Below are positions 19,827 to 24,268 of a stretch of 24,268 nt of DNA, in pieces. The stretch is from assembly GCA_020650975.1 (NCBI GenBank), contig JAIPMN010003433.1:1-24268 (forward strand), in the 5' to 3' direction. A program made the translations under genes and the position numbers. Source of the DNA: Apostichopus californicus (Eukaryota > Echinodermata > Holothuroidea > Aspidochirotida > Stichopodidae). Each line of letters opens with the position of its first letter. Position 1 is the stretch's first letter. The notes beneath the pieces were generated by a model. That model was not told the origin of the DNA and did not search any database. It worked only from the letters and a program-made list of their open reading frames with translations.

Positions 19827-22805
19827 GATAATAATAATAATAAAAATAATAATAATAATGATAATAATATCATAATAATAATAATAATCATAGTAATAAT
19901 CATAATAATAATAATTATCATAGTCATAATAATCATAATAATAGTAATGTTGGCATGCAAGGGAGTTATTTCACGATGCCAAATACCTCATAACTAACAA
20001 TTCACATCTGTGGCAACCCAATTCAGTGTTTAGCTCAGTATGGGGTTGTTTTTATCACCATGTAAGAGAACGATTAAGATGGGTAAGCTGTGAATTTCTC
20101 CTGAATGACAAATCCACCTTTACTTTAGCCTGCTACAGTACAGCTAAACCCCACAGCCATCCAGATGTAGCTTCTAATGCCATGGCTCTTACAAGTCAGA
20201 TTATAGTTGAACAAGAGCAAACAAAGTAGTGACAAGAACGTAACGCAAACCAAATCTAGTCTGGAACAGCATAACAAAATACCATGCAAACCATCCAGTT
20301 GATGCACAAATTTGTAGTCTGAACAACCTTATATTTTTTCAAGTACTTTTTTTGCAATTTCCATCTAAGCTTTCAATTAAGTATGAAAAGTTCAATCGCT
20401 ATAATATTCCGTACACTTGGGACAGGAATACGACTCTTATTATCAACCAACTTTACTAACGAGCATACCCTTAATAATTAATTCTTGCGAAGAAATAGGA
20501 GAGGGACCGGGAGGGAGGGGATGTTTTGAATCTGGACACGTTCTGAATCGTTGGTAGGTGAGTCAGTTAATGTCAGTTAATGTGAGTAACTGATTCTGGT
20601 CTATCAAACATTTGATTTGGTACCCTGTGATTTTTAATTTTTTGCTATCAGATGACCGAGGAGATACACTATAATTTATGTGGGTCATCCTTAAAAGGAG
20701 ACACAAAGTCACAAACCCAAGCATCATCATTGGTCTAGACCAGGGTTTCCCTAACACGAACCCCCTGTGAATGTCAGAGTTGTCCACCAACCCCCAACTT
20801 TTCGAGACTCGATCTGAATCATTATTATACTATAGTACGTATAACAGTCCTTCGTAAAAGATCAAGTTCATAGTGTAATATTGTTAAGACAAAAAAAATG
20901 AAAAACCAATATTTCATAATTCGGTTATTTATCACATGCACGGTACTGTACGTTACTACTATGGCAACATATGCGTATGGATTGCGAAAAGATTTTGTCG
21001 ATAGGTACGACTTTTGTACATTTCACTAAATTATATGATACATCAGATTTTAGTTCAACAAAAAGTACTCTAGTTTTGACTTTCAGAAACGTCTCATGAA
21101 CCCCTTGGGATGGACTCACGCACCCCGTGGGGGTTCTTGCACCCCAGTTAGGGAACCCTGGTCTAGAATCAATTGTGATGAACAACTTTCACAAACAGTT
21201 TAGCAGAATGGTACATTCCATCTGAGAGATATCGCAGGAGTAAGGTTCCTTCACAGACAAGGCCGAAGACGAGAACAAAGTCTAATTATGACATCATCAA
21301 ACCACATATGCTTAAAAGTTGTTATGTTTTTTGCTTTTCTCTCTCTCTCTACAACAATGTTTCTTTTTGTGATGATTATGGGTTATGCAAATGCTGAATC
21401 TAAAATATCAAAGCTCCTAATATGAGCTAATGGATGGCATTGGTTTCAGTGCCAAGACTGTTAACAGTCTACCCTTGAAAATATGAATAGAAAACCAAGA
21501 TAAAGTAAAAAGGCTCTCCCAGTGATGACACTACAAATTAACAAAAAGACAACCGACAGATACCAGTTTTTAAACTATGATATATTTCAGAGGCAGCGAG
21601 AGGGTTTTTTTCAGCGGTTTGGTGGAATTTTTTCCAGAAAAAGGTCTCAATCAAATACAGTAAAGATGATGCTTTGGTTTGTGTCTTCTTTAACCTAAAA
21701 TAATAATGTGGTATAAAGGATCATTCCAGTCAAATAATTAAAAGCAATACTACCCAGGAGCGTTCCACCGTACCTCAAATTTACTGCTGATCATCCGAAA
21801 ATAGAATTCATCAGGATTTTTCTCCAAGGCTTTCTGTTTCAGCTTCTTGATTTTAGCTTTCTTTGCACCAAAGTCTCTGTATGGCAAAAAATAAAATAAT
21901 ATTAACATTTTTTAAAAAAGAACCTGTTTTCAAAATTTAGTTTATAAATTATGCAAGAAAATTAGTTGGATTCTTAAACAAACGAAAAAGCACAAATCAA
22001 ATAACCAAAAATAGAAAATTGCATTTACGGAAAAAAAAAAATGGCGTATAGTATACACTTGAACAAGGTTTCGCCTTGAACTTGTCCAGCCAAATTCACT
22101 GTGAATAATTGTTCATACTGAGCTTGTAGCTTTGTAAATTCAAAAGTATCGGCTGAAGATTGACCTTACGGAATAAAATTACTAATTCATCACATACTGT
22201 AATGCATTGGTGGTGAATGGAACCTGATATTTGTCTAATGTAGATCCACTCCAATCATACTGAGAATTAAAGCAATAGGCTTCATCAAAATGGTGAAAAG
22301 AGACAAAACATTTCTATGCTACTTCAAGAAGAGTTACATGTGAAATGAAACTTACAGACAAGTCTGTTCTACAGCCTAGCTTCTGAACCTGTGAGACAGA
22401 CTATAGTATCGTTAAACTTATCAGTCTAAATCATATATCTTTGCACCAGAGAAGAGAAGGAGAGTGGATACTCTAACTGGTAGTTAACAATTGATACATC
22501 CATTGGGTTCTACTTGGCCTGGTACTAAGGAGTTGTCCAATTGCAAAACCAGTATGTTCAATTACAAAATGCCCAGCCAAAACCTCCATTATATATACTG
22601 TACATTAATTCTGTGTTTGAAAACCAAACATTGTTGTTAGAACAACCTCGAATGTCTAAGGAGCAACAGACAGAAGGCTGTTGCCTCTGAATCTGTCGAG
22701 CCACGAGCTAATCAAAAATAACTTGGTCGACTGTCTGACTTACCTTGCTCGAAGTTGATAATCTTTCTTCTTTTCTAAGAGGCCAAGTTTGGTTCTGCTG
22801 GCAAG
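14383..22805 (-). CDS. UTP11: UTP11, U3 snoRNA-associated protein 11 (SSU processome): six exons seen, first exon and one internal exon not located
   Basis: UTP11 is a small, highly basic nucleolar protein of the small-subunit processome, which acts with U3 snoRNA in 18S rRNA maturation (family knowledge). Exons on the - strand, in order: 22805-22744, 21876-21774, 19604-19491, 16214-16072, 15537-15427 and 14466-14383. They encode LGLLEKKKDYQLRARDF, KALEKNPDEFYFRM, DGVTKRLEE...QDIRYVSHKR, FDVAKRL...HRTFNRPKLEDL, EQYGQLVQRIKREKQL and PAVYKWLYKRKR plus TGA. All align in order with the 253-residue human protein. Missing are the N-terminal about 20 residues and about 35 residues (human KIERLKSELHLLD through the FFFDTKKE region) between the third and fourth exons. 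Phase demands an exon there: phase 0 in, phase 1 out. Confidence 0.92.
14880..14932 (+). repeat. G-rich tandem repeat GGGGTGGGGAGTAAATTG
   Basis: Two full units and one partial unit of an 18-bp repeat, giving at least six G-runs of three or more within 53 nt on the + strand. This fits G-quadruplex potential, C-rich in the UTP11 transcript. Confidence 0.85.
15204..15352. repeat. CCTTTACC/CTTTCC polypyrimidine minisatellite
   Basis: About ten imperfect copies of a 13-18-bp pyrimidine unit such as CCTTTCCCTTTACC, about 150 bp long and almost purine-free except for single A or G residues. The Leu/Pro/Phe-rich frames across it are artefacts. Confidence 0.9.
15427..15537 (-). CDS. UTP11: UTP11 exon encoding the RIKREKQL segment
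   Basis: 111 nt (37 codons), phase 0. It encodes MLEKSKQEQYGQLVQRIKRE and then KQLGIVGAKMQAKINLK. Human UTP11 has KQYNCLTQRIEREKKLFVIAQKIQTRKDL at the same place. The acceptor is TTTTCGGACAG and the donor GTAATT. Confidence 0.94.
15538..16071 (-). other. UTP11: UTP11 intron with hAT-like MITE and G-rich 5' end
   Basis: A 534-bp intron holding a 122-bp inverted-repeat element (15738-15859) and a strongly G-rich tract on the transcribed sense (plus C runs, about 16018-16056) just downstream of its donor. Confidence 0.85.
15738..15859. mobile_element. Short hAT-like MITE, copy 1
   Basis: The terminal inverted repeats are CAGGGTTTCCCTAACT on the left and AGTTAGGGAACCCCTG on the right, matching at 15 of 16 positions. 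Flanks ATCTAAAC and ATCCAACC agree at 6 of 8 bases, consistent with a decayed 8-bp target duplication. CAGGG... ends and 8-bp duplications are typical of the hAT superfamily. Too short to encode a transposase. It corresponds to both ends of the 20741-21160 element without its centre. Confidence 0.8.
16072..16214 (-). CDS. UTP11: UTP11 exon encoding the FNRP motif
   Basis: 143 nt, entering with two bases of a split codon and ending phase 0. It encodes RDFDVAKRLNTHPSLLHRTF, then NRPKLEDLKKGKFSRQDGDM and EKEFQAQ. Human UTP11 reads QFDVATHLQTAPELVDRVFNRPRIETL, so DVA, FNRP and the basic stretch match. The acceptor is TTTTGCTCCAG. The donor GTTAGC is weak (T at +3). Confidence 0.94.
16767..17213 (+). 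other. Unrecognised 148-codon open frame inside UTP11 intron
   Basis: It begins MKLCKKELSTDIHRDEPG and includes a CKNCGIGFSSRM segment. A poly-A run at about 17070-17080 lies inside it, and the sequence after the run looks equally protein-like in another frame (RHFSGTSNKIFRDEFQAISR), which would fit a frameshifted old coding segment. I do not recognise a family. It is antisense to UTP11 and may be chance or a decayed element. Confidence 0.2.
17830..18038 (+). pseudogene. Possible remnant of a THAP-like/transposon-derived protein
   Basis: The + frame reads CPQRMYACSSDSRSKHRGGV, then continues to a TAG with KKLNERLTKLKLMDV. The C-S-S-D-S-R...G-V pattern resembles the start of a THAP-like domain common in marine invertebrate transposon-derived proteins. 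In the next frame over the same bases LHFVNFLEPKEG resembles that domain's V-x-F-x-P-F-P-K-P-K stretch, suggesting one frameshift. The similarity is short and from memory, so this is tentative. Confidence 0.22.
18115..18150 (+). repeat. GATGTCACC short tandem repeat
   Basis: Four copies of GATGTCACC separated by CGAGCT, C and T. Unequal spacers suggest slippage. Confidence 0.85.
19209..19250. repeat. Duplicated GGGGGATGTGGGCA with G10 run
   Basis: Two tandem GGGGGATGTGGGCA units run directly into about ten consecutive G. Potential G-quadruplex on the + strand. Confidence 0.8.
19491..19604 (-). CDS. UTP11: UTP11 exon encoding DGVTKRLEE...HKRNIENK
   Basis: 114 nt (38 codons), phase 0. It encodes DGVTKRLEEDEPLTWEQKQL, then MDSQDIRYVSHKRNIENK. 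Human UTP11 has QDGVHIIKETKEEVTPEQLKLMRTQDVKYIEMKR here, so DGV, EQ.L, QD..Y and KR align. The acceptor AG is preceded by 13 C on this strand, directly behind a long ATT microsatellite. The donor is GTAGGC. Confidence 0.94.
19631..19948. repeat. Long interrupted AAT/ATT microsatellite
   Basis: About 318 bp of AAT units interrupted by ACAT, ATCAT and AGT variants that themselves recur, suggesting higher-order expansion. The polyasparagine and polyisoleucine frames on the two strands are artefacts. Its lower-coordinate edge is separated from the UTP11 acceptor only by about 10 nt and a G13 (+ strand) run. Confidence 0.97.
20741..21160. mobile_element. hAT-like MITE, copy 2 (420 bp)
   Basis: It begins CAGGGTTTCCCTAAC and ends GTTAGGGAACCCTG, an inverted repeat with one base indel. 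The flanks are GTCTAGAC (20733-20740) and GTCTAGAA (21161-21168), matching at 7 of 8 bases as an 8-bp target duplication. The outer about 50 and 70 bp are shared with the 15738-15859 copy (GATGTCAGAGTTGTCCAC, GGATGGACTCACGCACCCC). The AT-rich centre (about 20797-21087) is unique to this copy. No transposase frame, so it would be non-autonomous. Confidence 0.88.
21774..21876 (-). CDS. UTP11: UTP11 exon encoding KALEKNPDEFYF
   Basis: 103 nt. Its first base completes an Arg codon from the upstream exon, and it ends phase 0. It encodes DFGAKKAKIKKLKQKALEKN, then PDEFYFRMISSKFE. Human UTP11 has DDYRKKQEYLKALRKKALEKNPDEFYYKM, a hallmark block of the family. The acceptor is TTTTTTGCCATACAG and the donor GTACGG. 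Confidence 0.96.
21877..22743 (-). other. UTP11: UTP11 intron
   Basis: An 867-bp AT-rich intron between GTAAGT and CATACAG. A short CAAGG-TTTCG-CCTTG hairpin is seen near 22063-22078. No repeat was recognised. Confidence 0.85.
22744..22805 (-). CDS. UTP11: UTP11 exon encoding LGLLEKKKDY (most 5' exon found)
   Basis: 62 nt. It encodes LASRTKLGLLEKKKDYQLRA and two bases of an Arg codon. Human UTP11 reads FRKHLGLLEKKKDYKLRADDY, a nearly invariant block. The acceptor is CTTTCTATCCAG and the donor GTAAGT is ideal. About 20 N-terminal residues including the start Met must be encoded further right. Confidence 0.95.
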
Positions 22806-24268
22806 CTGGATAGAAAGACAGACAGAGACACAATTCAGTCTGTGATTAAGTATTATTAATTACTTACTTAATTACTTAATTAATTAATTATTACAGTGCT
22901 GACTGGTCACAATCAAGTACCAAAGCATATTGGTGAGTATTTCCATGTAATAGCTGCTTGCAAGATATTGTGTATGTATACAGTGCTTGGACATCATAGC
23001 CTTTGGTCATCAAAACCAGCAGCTGGGTGAATAGAAAGTTAGCGGCTTAGCGCCCCAACTATTCATCTGTTTGCCAGACAAAGAACATGACACATGTCCT
23101 TATTTCAGAGCTTTTAACCAGTTGTTGCAGTTGCAGCTTTAAGGGATACCCAGGAGAGAAGTAGTGATACCTGTTCTTGGAAATGGCACCTCAGGGGAAA
23201 AAAACTTTTAGATACAAACCACAGTACAGTATTTCCCACCCCAGAACTCCCATTCCCCCTCCCCCCCCCTCCTCATCCATTCATAAGAACCTTCCTTTCA
23301 TGGCAAGTTGCATTTGAGGTAATAAATAAACATTGTTGCTGTGATTAAGCAATCAAAACTACTGCATAGGAAAACTGAAAATTAATGAAAAATAAAATGG
23401 ATGTATAACACAATGTCACAGCAATGCTCAAGTTTAGGTCCATACATTATTCACCATACAAATAGAACAATCTGATTATTTTCCCCTTTGATTCAGTAAT
23501 ATATTCATGGGGCACATTTTGAACATGAAAACAGCTGAGCAGTTTGATTCACTACAAGTATTTAACCAATGGCTTACCTAGAGTAGAGATGCTAGTATAT
23601 CAAATTGCACTTGTGGAATGCAATTAACACAACCCACATTAAGCTTGGCATTAGGCCAGCATCAACAAACGTTCATGAAAAATACTAATCACATGTTCTA
23701 TGAATGATTTGCATCAAGATTACAATTCATAAAGTTTGGATTTTTCTTTCATAGTTTGTGATTACTACATGTATGTTTGCATAATAAAAAGTTGCCTTTG
23801 GTTTTAGGCTGTGCCGTAGAATAATGAAAGTAGACCAAATGAAATTGACTTATTTATATACTGCTGTTAGAGACCCTTATGTCTAGTGCCTGCTGCTGGG
23901 CAAATTGGAATGTTGTTATTACTGGCTTGTATTGCTGACGGGCAATGAATGATGGATGGGAAACATATAAATTATAATATGCTTGATCACACAGGCAAGA
24001 AACTGCCGAGCAAAAATTGGGGTGTGTCCTTATTTGCCCTAAATATTTCCTCCTTGGGGGTGCATCATTCTCATCAATGAACTCTATTAAGGCCCAGCTA
24101 TAACTAAGGTTAATTGCACTAGCAGGCTATATACCTACAGTAGTAGCATGGACACTTCTAATTCCGGACACCTAAGCCTTAAAACACCCCAAAACTATAT
24201 TTTCTGGTATAAATCACCTGAAAATATACTTGATATGGTGGGAGAAGTGTGTTATATTACGATACACG
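22806..24268. other. Region upstream of UTP11 LGLLEKKKDY exon; no coding sequence recognised
   Basis: 1.46 kb, presumably the first UTP11 intron and possibly upstream sequence. It contains a TTAC/TTAA simple repeat (about 22858-22892), a C-rich run (about 23254-23271) and AT-rich sequence. A UTP11 first exon (basic, KAAKS-like) was looked for and not found. Confidence 0.5.

Larger units (their letters stand above)
19605..21773 (-). other. UTP11: UTP11 intron with microsatellite and hAT-like MITE
   Basis: A 2.17-kb intron. It holds the poly-C tract and ATT microsatellite at its 3' end (19605-19948) and a 420-bp MITE (20741-21160). The remaining stretches (19950-20740 and 21161-21773) are unremarkable AT-rich sequence. 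Confidence 0.85.

Noticed and set aside
19626-19997. Polyasparagine (+) and polyisoleucine (-) open frames
   Set aside because: They are translations of the ATT microsatellite. A real UTP11 exon only touches the end of the - frame.

Overview
The window is animal nuclear DNA. The coding sequence is split into short exons flanked by GT/AG splice sites, the introns are AT-rich and full of microsatellites, and there are tRNA-derived SINEs and small hAT-type inverted-repeat elements. No bacterial-style gene organisation is present. The two recognisable genes are single-copy eukaryotic housekeeping genes. Their divergence from the human proteins, together with the repeats and the many long poly-G/poly-C runs, suggests a marine invertebrate, possibly a deuterostome such as an echinoderm. 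The species placement is a weak inference.

Layout. From 141 to 12314 on the + strand lie nine exons encoding about 543 residues of the C-terminal half of exportin-4 (XPO4), ending at a TAA stop. The joined exons align to human XPO4 almost without gaps. The 5' half of the gene is outside the window. From 12315 to 14382 is the region between the two stop codons, which must hold both 3' UTRs. From 14383 to 22805 on the - strand lie six exons of UTP11, a U3 small-subunit-processome protein. They run from the conserved N-terminal LGLLEKKKDY block to the C-terminal YKWLYKRKR and TGA stop. The first UTP11 exon is not seen and probably lies beyond the right edge or in the unexplained 22806-24268 stretch. 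One internal exon, expected between 16214 and 19491, could not be located. The two genes are convergent (tail to tail).

Repeats. The introns hold a tRNA-derived SINE with a 5'-truncated relative about 510 bp away (6414-6640 and 6927-7092), a Leu/Ser-type tRNA SINE head (9455-9540) and a decayed SINE head (4391-4460). They also hold two members of one hAT-like MITE family with imperfect 8-bp target duplications (15738-15859 and 20741-21160), 17 perfect TTCA units, a roughly 320-bp ATT-type microsatellite abutting a UTP11 splice acceptor, and several small tandem repeats and G-runs placed next to splice sites.

No clear new biological system is visible. The most useful leads are splice-proximal oddities: a palindrome over a donor, a tandemly repeated branch-point-like motif, a decoy acceptor, and a microsatellite plus poly-C acceptor. 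The unlocated UTP11 exon and a weak THAP-like remnant near 17.8 kb are also worth checking. XPO4 (nuclear export of eIF5A and other cargo) and UTP11 (18S rRNA processing) both serve protein synthesis broadly, but nothing here shows a functional link between them.
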